Assembly (NCBI GenBank): GCA_964623635.1
Contig: CAZUUA010000013.1
Span: forward strand, 1-59,829
DNA from: UMGS1696 sp964623635
Lineage (GTDB): Bacteria; Bacillota; Clostridia; Oscillospirales; CAG-272
Direction of reading: 5' to 3'
Length of the DNA stretch: 59,829 nucleotides
In this document: positions 50,500 to 59,737 of the stretch, piece by piece
Layout: each line of letters starts with the position of its first letter
Numbering within the stretch: the stretch's first letter is position 1
The notes under the pieces: model-generated
Databases searched by the model: none
What the model was told of the DNA's origin: nothing
The model's input: only the letters and a program-made list of their open reading frames with translations
Program-made: the position numbers and the translations under genes

Positions 50500-53250
50500 A
50501 TGAAGGAATACCTAAGTTCGACAGAGGAAGTGCTGTCGGAACTGTCTGCCACAGAAGCCGGTCTCACCAGTACCGAGGCGGTGGCAAGACTGGAAAAGAA
50601 TGGTAAAAACAAGCTGGTAGAGGGCAAGAAGACACCCATGATCGTGCGGTTCTTCCAACAGTTCGCTGAGCCTATGACCATCATCCTGCTGGTGGCGGCA
50701 GTCATCTCCGGCGTCATGGCCATCTTCGAAAACGAATTCCCGGCAGACGTACTGATCATCATGGCGGTGGTCATCATCAATGCGGTGCTGGGCGTGCTGC
50801 AGGAGAGCAAGGCGGAAAAAGCCATCGCAGCCCTGCAGGAGATTGCCGCTGCCACATCAAAGGTTTTGCGGGACGGACACCAACAGACCATCCGCAGCGA
50901 AGACTTGGTGGTAGGCGACGTGATCATTCTGGAGGCCGGTGACGCCGTACCTGCCGACGCCCGGATCCTGACCTGCGCCAGTATGAAGATCGAAGAAGCC
51001 GCCTTGACCGGTGAGTCCGTTCCCGTGACCAAGACCGACGCCACACTGACCGCCGGGGAAAATGGCGACGTGGCACTGGGCGACCGGAAGAATATGGTCT
51101 TCATGGGCTCCACCGTGGTGTACGGCCGTGGTACCGCTGTGGTGACCGGCACCGGTATGGATACCGAAATGGGCAAGATTGCAGATGCACTGGCTCAGGC
51201 GGAGGACGGCAAGACCCCCCTGCAAAAGAAGCTGGCCCAGCTTTCCCAGATCTTGACCTGGCTGGTCATCGGTATCTGCGTGGTGATCTTTGCCATCAAC
51301 CTGATCCGCTCGCTCATCGTCGGTGACGGCATCACCCTGCATACCCTGCTGGATACCTTTATGGTGGCTGTGTCCCTGGCCGTGGCTGCGATCCCGGAAG
51401 GCCTGGCTACCGTGGTGACCATCGTGCTGTCCATCGGTGTCACCAATATGTCCCATCGTGCCGCCATCATCCGGAAAATGACCGCCGTGGAGACCCTTGG
51501 CTGTACCCAGATCATTTGCTCCGACAAGACCGGTACCCTGACCCAGAACAAAATGACAGTTGTCGAGCATTGGGGTGAAGACGAGACCCTGCTGGCCACC
51601 GCCATGTCCCTGTGCTCCGATGCCCAGCTGGAAAACGGCGAAGCAGTAGGCGAACCCACCGAATGCGCTCTGGTCAACTATGCCGCCAAGCTGGGTCTGG
51701 ATAAGAATAACCAGAAGAACGACCTGCCCCGGATCGGCGAAGTCCCCTTCGATTCCATGCGGAAAATGATGACAACGGTACACCGAGTTAACATGGACGG
51801 TGTCCACGTTAACTCCAATACTGTTGATGGAATCAACAGCATTGATGGAATCAACAGCATTGATGGAACCAACGAAGGCAAGCTCATTCAGTTCACCAAG
51901 GGTGCGCCGGACGAAGTGCTGAAGAACTGTACCCATATGCTGGAAGGCGGCAAGATCGTTCCCATGACCGATGCGCACCGCCAGTCCATTCTCGCTGCCA
52001 ACAAGGTTATGGCAGACAAGGCACTGCGTGTGCTGGCGGCTGCCCAAAAGCTGCTTTCTGCAGAGCCTGCCTCCTATGAGCCGACCGACGTGGAATGCGG
52101 CCTGTGCTTCATCGGTCTGACCGGTATGATCGACCCTGTTCGTCCGGAAGTGAAGCCTGCCATCGAAGAATGCCGCAGTGCCGGTGTGCGTCCCATCATG
52201 ATCACCGGGGACCACAAGGATACCGCCGTTGCTATCGCTATGCAGCTGGGGATCCTGGACGATCCTGCCGCCGCCATCACCGGTGCCGAGCTGGACAAGA
52301 TCTCCGACGAAGCGTTCGACGCCGAGGTGGAAAAGTACTCTGTGTACGCCCGTGTACAGCCGGAGCATAAGACCCGTATAGTCAATGCTTGGCGAAAGAA
52401 GGGCATGGTCACCGCAATGACCGGCGACGGCGTAAACGATGCACCCTCCATCAAGAATGCGGACATTGGCGTGGGCATGGGCATCACCGGTACCGACGTG
52501 ACCAAGAACGTAGCTGATATGATCTTAGCCGACGACAACTTTGCCACCATCATCTCTGCCGTGGGAGAAGGCCGCCGGATCTACGACAATATTCGCAAAG
52601 CCATCCAGTTCCTGCTAGCTTCCAACCTGTCCGAGGTGTTGTCCATTTTCGTGGCGACCCTCATGGGCATCAACATCTTCCAGCCGGTGCAGCTATTGTG
52701 GATCAACCTGATCACCGACTGCTTCCCGGCGCTGGCATTGGGTATGGAAAAGCCGGAAGCGGACATCATGAAGCGCAAGCCAAGAGACTCCAAGGAAGGC
52801 ATTTTCGCCGATGGTCTGGGTCTGGCCGTTGGCTATCAGGGCATTCTGGTGACCGCCATTACGCTGATCTCCTACTTCATCGGGGAACACGTGCTGTTTG
52901 CCCACCATGCGGCAGAAGGCGTGACCTACACCGCAGCACAGCTGGGTACCTCCATGGCGTTCTTGACCCTGTCCATGGCAGAAATTTGTCACAGCTTCAA
53001 TATGCGTTCTCTCCACGGCTCCATCTTCACCATGAAGGGACAGAACCTGTGGCTGTGGGGCGCTGGCATCCTGTCCTTCCTGATGACCACCGTGGTGGTG
53101 GAGGTGCCGTTCCTGGCTGCCGCCTTTGATTTGGCAAAGTTAGACCTGCGAGAATACGCCATCGCTATGGCACTGGCCATCTCCATCATTCCCATCGTAG
53201 AGATCTGCAAGATCTTCACCCGTATGCACGACAAGAAGAAAAAGCAGTAA
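50500..53250 (+). CDS. P2-type cation-transporting ATPase (Ca2+/Mn2+ type)
   Basis: A 916-residue membrane pump. It has an N-terminal cation-ATPase domain and a TGES loop in AALTGESVPV. TM4 contains AAIPEGLATVV, and the phosphorylated Asp is D342 in SDKTGTLTQNKM. The nucleotide domain has KGAPDEVL, the hinge MTGDGVNDAPS is present, and TM6 has NLITDCFPALALGM. These match SERCA/PMR1-type pumps that export Ca2+ or Mn2+. The Mn2+-riboswitch leader argues for manganese export. GAAAGGAAACG precedes the ATG. The N-domain contains an insert of repeated GINSID near residues 430-460. Confidence 0.93.
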   Translation: MKEYLSSTEEVLSELSATEAGLTSTEAVARLEKNGKNKLVEGKKTPMIVRFFQQFAEPMTIILLVAAVISGVMAIFENEFPADVLIIMAVVIINAVLGVLQESKAEKAIAALQEIAAATSKVLRDGHQQTIRSEDLVVGDVIILEAGDAVPADARILTCASMKIEEAALTGESVPVTKTDATLTAGENGDVALGDRKNMVFMGSTVVYGRGTAVVTGTGMDTEMGKIADALAQAEDGKTPLQKKLAQLSQILTWLVIGICVVIFAINLIRSLIVGDGITLHTLLDTFMVAVSLAVAAIPEGLATVVTIVLSIGVTNMSHRAAIIRKMTAVETLGCTQIICSDKTGTLTQNKMTVVEHWGEDETLLATAMSLCSDAQLENGEAVGEPTECALVNYAAKLGLDKNNQKNDLPRIGEVPFDSMRKMMTTVHRVNMDGVHVNSNTVDGINSIDGINSIDGTNEGKLIQFTKGAPDEVLKNCTHMLEGGKIVPMTDAHRQSILAANKVMADKALRVLAAAQKLLSAEPASYEPTDVECGLCFIGLTGMIDPVRPEVKPAIEECRSAGVRPIMITGDHKDTAVAIAMQLGILDDPAAAITGAELDKISDEAFDAEVEKYSVYARVQPEHKTRIVNAWRKKGMVTAMTGDGVNDAPSIKNADIGVGMGITGTDVTKNVADMILADDNFATIISAVGEGRRIYDNIRKAIQFLLASNLSEVLSIFVATLMGINIFQPVQLLWINLITDCFPALALGMEKPEADIMKRKPRDSKEGIFADGLGLAVGYQGILVTAITLISYFIGEHVLFAHHAAEGVTYTAAQLGTSMAFLTLSMAEICHSFNMRSLHGSIFTMKGQNLWLWGAGILSFLMTTVVVEVPFLAAAFDLAKLDLREYAIAMALAISIIPIVEICKIFTRMHDKKKKQ
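51787..51876. repeat. In-frame palindrome plus 18-bp tandem repeats in the ATPase gene
   Basis: GTTAACATGGAC (51787-51798) and GTCCACGTTAAC (51802-51813) are inverted copies (11 of 12). Three 18-bp units follow (RTTGATGGAATCAACAGC; 51823-51840, 51841-51858 and a diverged third to 51876), encoding GINSID-type hexapeptides in a loop of the nucleotide-binding domain. Confidence 0.85.
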
Positions 53251-53260
53251 AACGATATAC

Positions 53261-53293
53261 AAGACCGTCTGGATATTCTTCAGGCGGTCTTTG
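53261..53293 (+). terminator. Terminator after the cation ATPase
   Basis: AAGACCGTCTG pairs with CAGGCGGTCTT (11 bp, one wobble) around a 9-nt loop; the tail TTTGTT is short. Confidence 0.7.
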
Positions 53294-53421
53294 TTATATA
53301 TATGATGGAAAATCGTGGATCGAAGCCTCGTCGGGTAGGGGATTTTCAAGAATATGCGCAAAACGTCAAAAGTGCCTGCGGGATCGTGCGAAAAATTGGT
53401 AGGTGTGGTGAGAAAAAATGC

Positions 53422-53450
53422 TTGACAACCGGACAAAAATATGGTATACT
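53422..53450 (+). promoter_or_regulatory. Sigma-A type promoter of the rpsF-ssb-rpsR operon
   Basis: TTGACA, 17-nt spacer, TATACT with ATGG before it. The leader of about 85 nt contains a hairpin (CCGCTCA at 53487 with TGGGCGG at 53506). This could be the S6:S18 autoregulatory element known from rpsF leaders, but the conserved bases are not clear enough to assert it. Confidence 0.85.
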
Positions 53451-53541
53451 ATACACTTGAACGGGCTATTTATGTCCGTCTCTCTGCCGCTCAAAAATCA
53501 TTTCATGGGCGGTCTGAAGTCCATAGGGAGGTAAAAACAAC

Positions 53542-53856
53542 ATGGAACAGATCAAGAATTCCTACGAAACCCTTTATGTTATTGACCCCGATCTTTCTGA
53601 AGAAGCCACCAAAGGCCTGGTAGATAAGTTCAATGCACTTATCGCAGAAAACGGTACGCTCGGCGAAGTTGCCGAATGGGGGAAGAGACGTCTGGCCTAT
53701 CCGATCAACGATAAGTCGGAAGGTTACTATGTTCTGGTGAATTTCGAAGCTGGCTCTGCTTTCCCGGCTGAGCTGGAAAGAATCTTCGGCATCACCGAAG
53801 GCATCATGCGCTCCATCGTTATTCGTCACGAAGAAAAGAACGCCAAGGCTGAGTAA
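53542..53856 (+). CDS. rpsF: 30S ribosomal protein S6
   Basis: A 104-residue protein of the central domain of the small subunit; it pairs with S18 on 16S rRNA. Typical S6 features: YETLYVIDPDLSEEA at the start, EWGKRRLAYPINDKSEGYYV in the middle, and IMRSIVIRHE at the end. GGGAGG precedes the ATG. The order rpsF-ssb-rpsR is conserved in Firmicutes. Confidence 0.97.
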   Translation: MEQIKNSYETLYVIDPDLSEEATKGLVDKFNALIAENGTLGEVAEWGKRRLAYPINDKSEGYYVLVNFEAGSAFPAELERIFGITEGIMRSIVIRHEEKNAKAE

Positions 53857-53902
53857 TTCATATTTCATTCCATTTATGAATGTGATGTGAAAGGATGATG
53901 AT

Positions 53903-54484
53903 ATGGCGAACTTTAACTTTAATAAAGTGATCCTGGGTGGTCGTTTGACAGCCGATCCTGAGCTGAAGACCACACCTTCCGGTATTTCTGTAACGTCCTT
54001 CACCATTGCAGTCAACAGACGGTATGGTGCCAAGGCAGGTGCAGAGGAACCGCAGGCAGATTTCTTTAACGTGACGGCATGGCGTCAAACGGCAGAGTTC
54101 ATTACCCGGTATTTCCGGAAGGCCAGCTCCATTTGTGTGATGGGTTCTATCCAGACACGGACCTGGACCGACCAGCAGGGTATGAAGCGCTTTGCTACGG
54201 AGATCGTGGCAGAGGAAGCATTCTTTGTGGATGCCAAGAGCGAAAGCCCCTTAGCTGTACAGCAGGCAGCTGCTATGTATAGCCAAAACGCATATGGACA
54301 GCCTGCAGCCGGTATGGGACAGGCACCGTCGTATATGCCCGACAACTACAACAACTACGGTGGTCAAAGTGCACCGGCACAGGCAGCTGTTGCTCCCGTG
54401 AGTGGCGGATATGCTGCACCTGCTGTTGCTCCCACCGCACCGAAATTCGAAGAGATCGCCGATGACGATGAGCTTCCGTTCTAA
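53903..54484 (+). CDS. ssb: Single-stranded DNA-binding protein
   Basis: A 193-residue SSB. The OB-fold (residues 1-110) opens NFNKVILGGRLTADPELK and contains FNVTAWRQTAEFITRYF. A Gly/Pro/Tyr/Gln-rich flexible tail ends in DDDELPF, the acidic tip that recruits replication and repair enzymes. GAAAGGAT precedes the ATG. It lies between rpsF and rpsR as expected. Confidence 0.97.
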   Translation: MANFNFNKVILGGRLTADPELKTTPSGISVTSFTIAVNRRYGAKAGAEEPQADFFNVTAWRQTAEFITRYFRKASSICVMGSIQTRTWTDQQGMKRFATEIVAEEAFFVDAKSESPLAVQQAAAMYSQNAYGQPAAGMGQAPSYMPDNYNNYGGQSAPAQAAVAPVSGGYAAPAVAPTAPKFEEIADDDELPF

Positions 54485-54530
54485 GAAGCTCCCATTGGTA
54501 GCATATCAATAACAGGAGGATTTTCAAGCA

Positions 54531-54857
54531 ATGGATACTGAAAAGATCGAAGTTGCTGCGGAAGAAACTGCAGCCCCTGCAGCTACGCAGGAAAAGACTG
54601 AGAACACTTCCACCGCACCTGCCGCAAGACCGGCTATGCGTAACAACAGAAGAAGAAAGAAAGTTTGCGCTTTCTGTGCCGACGGCATTGAAGAGATCGA
54701 CTACAAGGACGTTGTACGTCTGCGGAAGTTCATCTCCGAAAGAGCCAAGATCCTGCCTCGCCGGATCTCCGGTACCTGCGCAAAGCATCAGAGACTGCTG
54801 ACCACCGCCATCAAGCGGGCCCGTCACGTTGCACTGCTGCCCTACATCAGCGACTAA
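54531..54857 (+). CDS. rpsR: 30S ribosomal protein S18
   Basis: A 108-residue S18 with an Ala/Thr/Glu-rich N-terminal extension of about 35 residues. The core then follows: RRKKVCAFCADGIEEIDYKD, LRKFISERAKILPRR, GTCAKHQR and KRARHVALLPY. The CxxC pair suggests the zinc-type (C+) paralogue. AGGAGG precedes the ATG. Last gene of the operon. Confidence 0.96.
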   Translation: MDTEKIEVAAEETAAPAATQEKTENTSTAPAARPAMRNNRRRKKVCAFCADGIEEIDYKDVVRLRKFISERAKILPRRISGTCAKHQRLLTTAIKRARHVALLPYISD

Positions 54858-54938
54858 TCATAGCCACTGATACAAATTATTCTTCAATACACTAAAATCA
54901 ACACAATTCGCGATACGAAATCAATCAACAACAACCAG

Positions 54939-54969
54939 AAAAGGACTGCCCCGTTGGCGGTCCTTTTTT
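54939..54969. terminator. Intrinsic terminator after rpsR
   Basis: AAAAGGACTGCC pairs with GGCGGTCCTTTT (12 bp, one wobble) around CCGTT, followed by a T tract; A tracts on the left make it usable from both sides. Confidence 0.88.
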
Positions 54970-55041
54970 GTGCTTCGAAAAATATCTTGTGGAAAACTGC
55001 GCTGTTGTGTGGGGAATTTTTCGCTTTCGATGACGAACGAA

Positions 55042-55074
55042 AAACAGACCCACCGGTATGAGGCAGGTCTGTTT
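55042..55074 (-). terminator. Intrinsic terminator of the subtilase gene
   Basis: AAACAGACC and GGTCTGTTT form a perfect 9-bp stem around a 15-nt loop; on the minus strand it is followed by TTTTTC. Confidence 0.8.
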
Positions 55075-55081
55075 GGATCGC

Positions 55082-58000
55082 TTATGGATTCCAAATGGCG
55101 GTGTTGTATACGGTTCCATCGGGAGACGTCCATGTGGGTGTCGTCCAACCGGATCTTCCTTCGATATAGTGGATGGTCAGGTTGGCGCTGCGTGCGATGT
55201 ACTCTCCGCAGGTTGTGGGAACATCACCACAGAAATAGATGTCGGTCAAACTGTCGCAATAATCGAATGCACGGGAATCCAGCTTTGTCACAGAAGCGGG
55301 AATCGTGATAGAGGTGATGGCAGAAGCCCAAAATGCGTACTCACCGATCACTTGCAATGTATCCGGCAGGATCACGTTGTGGATGTAACCATTTTGTGCC
55401 ATACCGAGTCTGCCAATGGTCTGGACGCTGTCGGGGATCACGTAGGTTGTGTCTGTCTTCCCGCGAGGATACTGGATCAGTTCGGTTTGGTCGTGCGTGA
55501 ACAGTACGCCATCTTGGCTCATGAGAAGGGTATTGTCCGGGTCTACCACAAACGCTTCTAAGTCGTAATTGCAGTAGAAGGCGTTGTAACCTATAGAGTT
55601 TACATTTTTTGGGATCCGAAGCGTACCGACAAATCCGACATTCCAAAAGGCCGTGGCGCCAACCGAGATCAAGCTTTCAGGCAGTGTGAGGCTGGTTAAG
55701 GCATAACAATCGGCAAATGCAGAATAGCCGATGCTTGTGACACCTTCGGGAATATGCAAAGACGCAAGATTGGTACACCGTTGGAAGGTTTCTTCCCCGA
55801 TGCTGGTCACGCCGTCCGGGATCACGAACGATTGCAGGTTGGTGTTATCCTTGAAGGCAAAGCCATCGATCTGCTGCACGGTTGCAGGAATGTTGTAGCC
55901 TGTGACTTTCTTGCAGCCTTCGAAGGAGCATTTGCCAATGGTTTGCACGCCATCCGGTATGGTGATCGTACCGGGCACATTTTGACAATAATAGAATGTA
56001 AACGCACCCGTATCGGTGATCCCTTCGCCGATGGTGATGCTGGTGATCTGCTCCCGGTATCTGCTCCAGGGCGCCAAATTGTCGGCGGTGTAGGAATAGT
56101 CAGCCATTTCGCCGGTCCCGGTCACGGTCAGCGCATAGCTGTCATCCAGCGTCCAGGTCACGTTGTCGCCGTCCATACCGCAGGTGCCGGAAGCGATGAT
56201 ATCCTCTTCTTCCACAGCCACCATCGTAACGGTATCGATGGTGTAGTCACTGCCGTTGACGGTGACGGTACGTGTGGTGGTCTCGTAGCCATCCAGCATA
56301 AAGGTCAGGGTGTACGTTCCATCCGGCAAAGCGAAGGAATAGTGTCCCGTATCGTCGGTCGTGATCGCGCTGCCATAGGAGCAAGCCACCGTGACCCCAG
56401 CCGGCAAAGCTGTCCCCGATACGGTGTGGGTCGTGGGTGCTTTCTCCATCCTGACTTCACCAAGGGAATAATGGAGCAGATTTCCCTGCATGACCAAAAT
56501 ATCATCTGTCAGAGCAATCTCTTGGACTTTGTATCCATCGGCGACAATGACAGCGTGCGTGTATTGTTTATCCGTTTTGAAGAATCGACAGGTAGCACCT
56601 TTGTCATCTGTAGTGAATCTCTCACTGGTGGCCGTGATGGTTCCGTTGGCTTTCAAGATAAACTGAATGGTTGCATTGGCAATGGCACCATCGGTATCGG
56701 TCACATAAGCGGATAATTTAGAATAATCATCAATATCATCACGCATGAGGATCGCTGCTTCTACGGCTGCCTTGGCATTGACCATGTTTGGACAATTGTC
56801 GTCGCCATTGCCATCCACAGGAATGTCCGCAGTGCGGATCAAAAAATCTTTGACCTGCTCCGGCGAAAGGTCTGGGTTGGCTTCCCACACCAAAGCCGCA
56901 ACCCCGGCTACAACCGGAGAAGCCATGGAGGTACCGGTTAACTTCACGTAACCATCACCATCGATAGGGTCAAATCGAGATAATATTCCATCAACCTCGG
57001 TGGATGTTGTACTATATACAAGGGTACCTGGTGCCATGATATCCACACGTTCACCGATGTATGAACTGCTATCATTTCGTTCAAAACCATTTATGAAATC
57101 AGCGTAATCTCTGATGTCCTCTCCGTCGTCTGCATCAGCGTTGCCTACCACTATAATGTTATCAACCACAGATGGCTCTGTAATGGCTGTCAATATGGAA
57201 CACGTTACAACGCTGTGAGATGGATCCGTGCCGTAATTTCCGGCAGCTACAGTGATAAGAAATTCATATCCTTTATTTTCGAGATCGAGAAGCGTTTTGG
57301 AGATGGATTTTGTCTTTTTTGCTTCATATCCACTCAACGACATATTGATTATCATATGGTTGCCATTTTGGCATCCTTGGGTGATCATAGTGCTGTAATC
57401 ACGGATCAAATCGGCAAGGCTGGTGAGATATCCTGTTTCATCTCTTTGATACGCTTTTTTTCGTTCAGCTATACAATAAACGGTTGGATTGATAGCAATG
57501 CCACTGACACCTCTTTTGTTGTTGGTGATGGCACCCAGTATTCCGGCAACATGTGTACCGTGGAGGGCGCCACGGGGATCCGTGGTTCCTGTAAGATTTT
57601 CGTTGTGTCGAGATAAAATATTGATATTCAGATCTTTGTGATTTTCATCAAAATTATCATCAATAATACCCATCACGACACTGGGGTTCTTTTCTACGCT
57701 ATACACCAGTTCCCATGCTTCCGGCACATGGGTCGCTCTTAAATGCCATGTGTTAATGGAATCATCCCATAGACTGTCTCCGACATTATAGGGATCATTC
57801 GGATAATAGGCGTTCGTTTCATATTCCGTTACCGTATTCAGATACGCATCTTCCACGTATTCGGCGGTGGTCAGGGCGTCGATTGCTTCGTTCAGCTGAG
57901 ACAGTGTGGGTGCACCGTCGATCTCCACCTGATAAAAACCAACGACCGGGACCTGCCCAACGACCGTACCATGGTAGGGCTCGACCAAGGCTTCCACATA

Positions 58001-58426
58001 GTCACGCCCAACCTGATCTTCGTCCACGACCACAAGGATCTCGTTGTCCACATACATACTTTCATAGCTTTCGCCTTCGTAGGTCAGCGTGGCGGTCTGC
58101 ACGTGTTCTTCGTCCAAGGCTTGGGTATAGATGGCAGCAGCGGCTTCTTCTTCCGTGGCGATCCCATACCCATCCCATCCGTCGGTGTATCGGTTCAGGA
58201 TCATCCCATCCTTCCGGGTGAGCTGTCCATCGGCGTCCACATCGGCAGACGTGCGGTCGAAGTTCCGGTCGTAGCCGGCAAAATATTCCGTCAAGATCTT
58301 CGCATCCTGCTTGTCCACAACGCCGTCGTTGTTCAGATCTCCGATCATGGCAATGGCGTGGATCGGCAGGGAAACGGTCATGGTGACAGCTGCCAATAGT
58401 AGGGTCAGCACTTTACCTGTCTTCAT
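55082..58426 (-). CDS. Secreted subtilase (S8) with N-terminal dockerin-like and C-terminal leucine-rich repeats
   Basis: A 1114-residue exported protease. Signal peptide (residues 1-26); a dockerin-like pair of Ca2+ loops (DLNNDGVVDKQD and DVDADGQLTRKD, residues 30-75); a pro-region (about 90-200). The S8 domain has Asp256 in MGIIDDNFD, His289 in HGTHVAG, the oxyanion Asn in TVAAGNYG and Ser500 in TGTSMASP. A carboxypeptidase-regulatory-like beta domain (about 690-745) and five or more BspA-type leucine-rich repeats (about 800-1090, such as IPDGVTSIGEETFQRCTNLA) follow. The dockerin may tether it to a cohesin partner, and the repeats may bind host or surface ligands. GAGGA precedes the ATG. 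Confidence 0.9.
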   Translation of the reverse strand: MKTGKVLTLLLAAVTMTVSLPIHAIAMIGDLNNDGVVDKQDAKILTEYFAGYDRNFDRTSADVDADGQLTRKDGMILNRYTDGWDGYGIATEEEAAAAIYTQALDEEHVQTATLTYEGESYESMYVDNEILVVVDEDQVGRDYVEALVEPYHGTVVGQVPVVGFYQVEIDGAPTLSQLNEAIDALTTAEYVEDAYLNTVTEYETNAYYPNDPYNVGDSLWDDSINTWHLRATHVPEAWELVYSVEKNPSVVMGIIDDNFDENHKDLNINILSRHNENLTGTTDPRGALHGTHVAGILGAITNNKRGVSGIAINPTVYCIAERKKAYQRDETGYLTSLADLIRDYSTMITQGCQNGNHMIINMSLSGYEAKKTKSISKTLLDLENKGYEFLITVAAGNYGTDPSHSVVTCSILTAITEPSVVDNIIVVGNADADDGEDIRDYADFINGFERNDSSSYIGERVDIMAPGTLVYSTTSTEVDGILSRFDPIDGDGYVKLTGTSMASPVVAGVAALVWEANPDLSPEQVKDFLIRTADIPVDGNGDDNCPNMVNAKAAVEAAILMRDDIDDYSKLSAYVTDTDGAIANATIQFILKANGTITATSERFTTDDKGATCRFFKTDKQYTHAVIVADGYKVQEIALTDDILVMQGNLLHYSLGEVRMEKAPTTHTVSGTALPAGVTVACSYGSAITTDDTGHYSFALPDGTYTLTFMLDGYETTTRTVTVNGSDYTIDTVTMVAVEEEDIIASGTCGMDGDNVTWTLDDSYALTVTGTGEMADYSYTADNLAPWSRYREQITSITIGEGITDTGAFTFYYCQNVPGTITIPDGVQTIGKCSFEGCKKVTGYNIPATVQQIDGFAFKDNTNLQSFVIPDGVTSIGEETFQRCTNLASLHIPEGVTSIGYSAFADCYALTSLTLPESLISVGATAFWNVGFVGTLRIPKNVNSIGYNAFYCNYDLEAFVVDPDNTLLMSQDGVLFTHDQTELIQYPRGKTDTTYVIPDSVQTIGRLGMAQNGYIHNVILPDTLQVIGEYAFWASAITSITIPASVTKLDSRAFDYCDSLTDIYFCGDVPTTCGEYIARSANLTIHYIEGRSGWTTPTWTSPDGTVYNTAIWNP

Positions 58427-58459
58427 TCTATAGTCCTCGCTTTTTCATAGTGTACCATC

Positions 58460-58488
58460 ATTATACAACTTTTGTTGGATAAATACAA
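58460..58488 (-). promoter_or_regulatory. Sigma-A type promoter of the subtilase gene
   Basis: On the minus strand TTGTAT, 17-nt spacer, TATAAT. Predicted start about 27 nt before the ATG. Confidence 0.75.
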
Positions 58489-58550
58489 TACCTTTGCGAA
58501 AAATATTCAAAATAATACCAAGAGATACGATACGCTTTTTAAGCCTAAAT

Positions 58551-58578
58551 AAAAAAGGACACCAATCTGTCCTTTTTT
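58551..58578. terminator. Terminator between the lipoprotein and subtilase genes
   Basis: AAAAAAGGACA pairs perfectly with TGTCCTTTTTT around CCAATC; T tracts on both strands. It ends the lipoprotein transcript and insulates the subtilase promoter. Confidence 0.85.
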
Positions 58579-58597
58579 GTGTTTCTATATTTGTCGA

Positions 58598-59680
58598 TCA
58601 GCCCAGCGCATATCGCTCGAACGTTCCCGTTTGGGTGTCGTAGACAATCTTGCAAACCATGTCCCCGTCGGTCGCATCCACGATCACAAAATCGCCTACC
58701 ACCTCCAGCGTCGCCATGATGAGATGCCAGTCCGCCTCGGCTGTGTAGAGTACCTTTTGGGTGCCGTCCGTGGCGTGGACCTGCATGAGCACCGACCGTG
58801 TGCCGTCTCTGCGGATCCCGTAGAGGTACCCACCACAGGCCACCAGATTGCTGTGCCCGAAATTTTGCACCAGCAGCGTGTTCTCTTGTGTATGCCGGTC
58901 AAAACGGTAGAGATCCCCCGGCACCACATTTCCTTCGATGCTTTCGACGGGCAGAGCGTCGTCCCCGAACCAATAGATGGCATCCTCCGTCACCAGCTGC
59001 GTAAAGTATAGCTCGACTTCGTGGAGCAGCAGCGTCTTTGCCGGTATCGCTTCGTTGGCGGTATATAGCGGCTGGCTGTAGAGGCCGGCGGCAGAATGCC
59101 CGTTGGAATCCGGTATGGTGTAAAAGCCCACGTCATGCTCGATGTACATGGGGATCGATTGCCCCGGTATATCCTCCCAGGTACCACCGGGTAGATGCAG
59201 TCGCCGCAGTTCGCCGTAGCTGGATCCATTCCGGCTGGCATTGTTAAAGTGAAATAAATATTCTCCTTGAAAAAGAAAACTGGAACGCCACAGCTTGTTG
59301 GGAGAGGTGTCTAGGAGACGTGTGGTCTCTCCCGTGGTCAGCGAATGGGCATATAGGTCGCCATAATCTTCATTTGTAGTGAAGTAATACAGCGTGTCAC
59401 CAAGCAGCGTATATCGTGCGGAAAACTTGGCAAAAGGACACTCGTCCCCATGCACATCTTCATCGCAGTGTCCATCATTGCCCACGCAGCTATGAGGACA
59501 ATCGGGGCAAAGATACGTGACTTCCCCGGTGGCCGGATCGAACCAGGCAGGAGATGTGACCTCGTTTTTGCCGCTGGTGTAGGTCGATACAAAGAGCTGT
59601 CTGGGCGGTGCTGCTTCTTCCTTGGCACAACCGGCGAACAGGAGCAGAAGCACCGATGCAAGTACAATGATTTTTCGCAT
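58598..59680 (-). CDS. Hypothetical lipoprotein, beta-propeller-like
   Basis: A 360-residue lipoprotein with signal IIVLASVLLLLFAGC giving lipidated Cys18. A Cys/His/Asp cluster, CPDCPHSCVGNDGHCDED (about residues 58-75), could bind a metal. The rest consists of recurring strands such as GDTLYYFTTNEDYGDLYAHS, GEYLFHFNN, EDAIYWFGDD and GGYLYGIRRDG, as in DUF5050-like propellers; the assignment is by pattern only. GAGGG precedes the ATG. A terminator follows, so it is separate from the subtilase gene. Confidence 0.7.
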   Translation of the reverse strand: MRKIIVLASVLLLLFAGCAKEEAAPPRQLFVSTYTSGKNEVTSPAWFDPATGEVTYLCPDCPHSCVGNDGHCDEDVHGDECPFAKFSARYTLLGDTLYYFTTNEDYGDLYAHSLTTGETTRLLDTSPNKLWRSSFLFQGEYLFHFNNASRNGSSYGELRRLHLPGGTWEDIPGQSIPMYIEHDVGFYTIPDSNGHSAAGLYSQPLYTANEAIPAKTLLLHEVELYFTQLVTEDAIYWFGDDALPVESIEGNVVPGDLYRFDRHTQENTLLVQNFGHSNLVACGGYLYGIRRDGTRSVLMQVHATDGTQKVLYTAEADWHLIMATLEVVGDFVIVDATDGDMVCKIVYDTQTGTFERYALG

Positions 59681-59737
59681 GATGTGCCCTCGAATATGGT
59701 CTATATACTATGCTTGTTGTGTTGTTTGAATGTGAGA

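Noticed and set aside
50857..52368. A 503-codon minus-strand frame
   Set aside because: Antisense to the P-type ATPase with its intact catalytic motifs; His/Gly-rich shadow composition.
53451..53541. S6:S18 binding motif in the rpsF leader as a firm feature
   Set aside because: A hairpin exists at the right place, but the conserved bases of the motif could not be identified with confidence.
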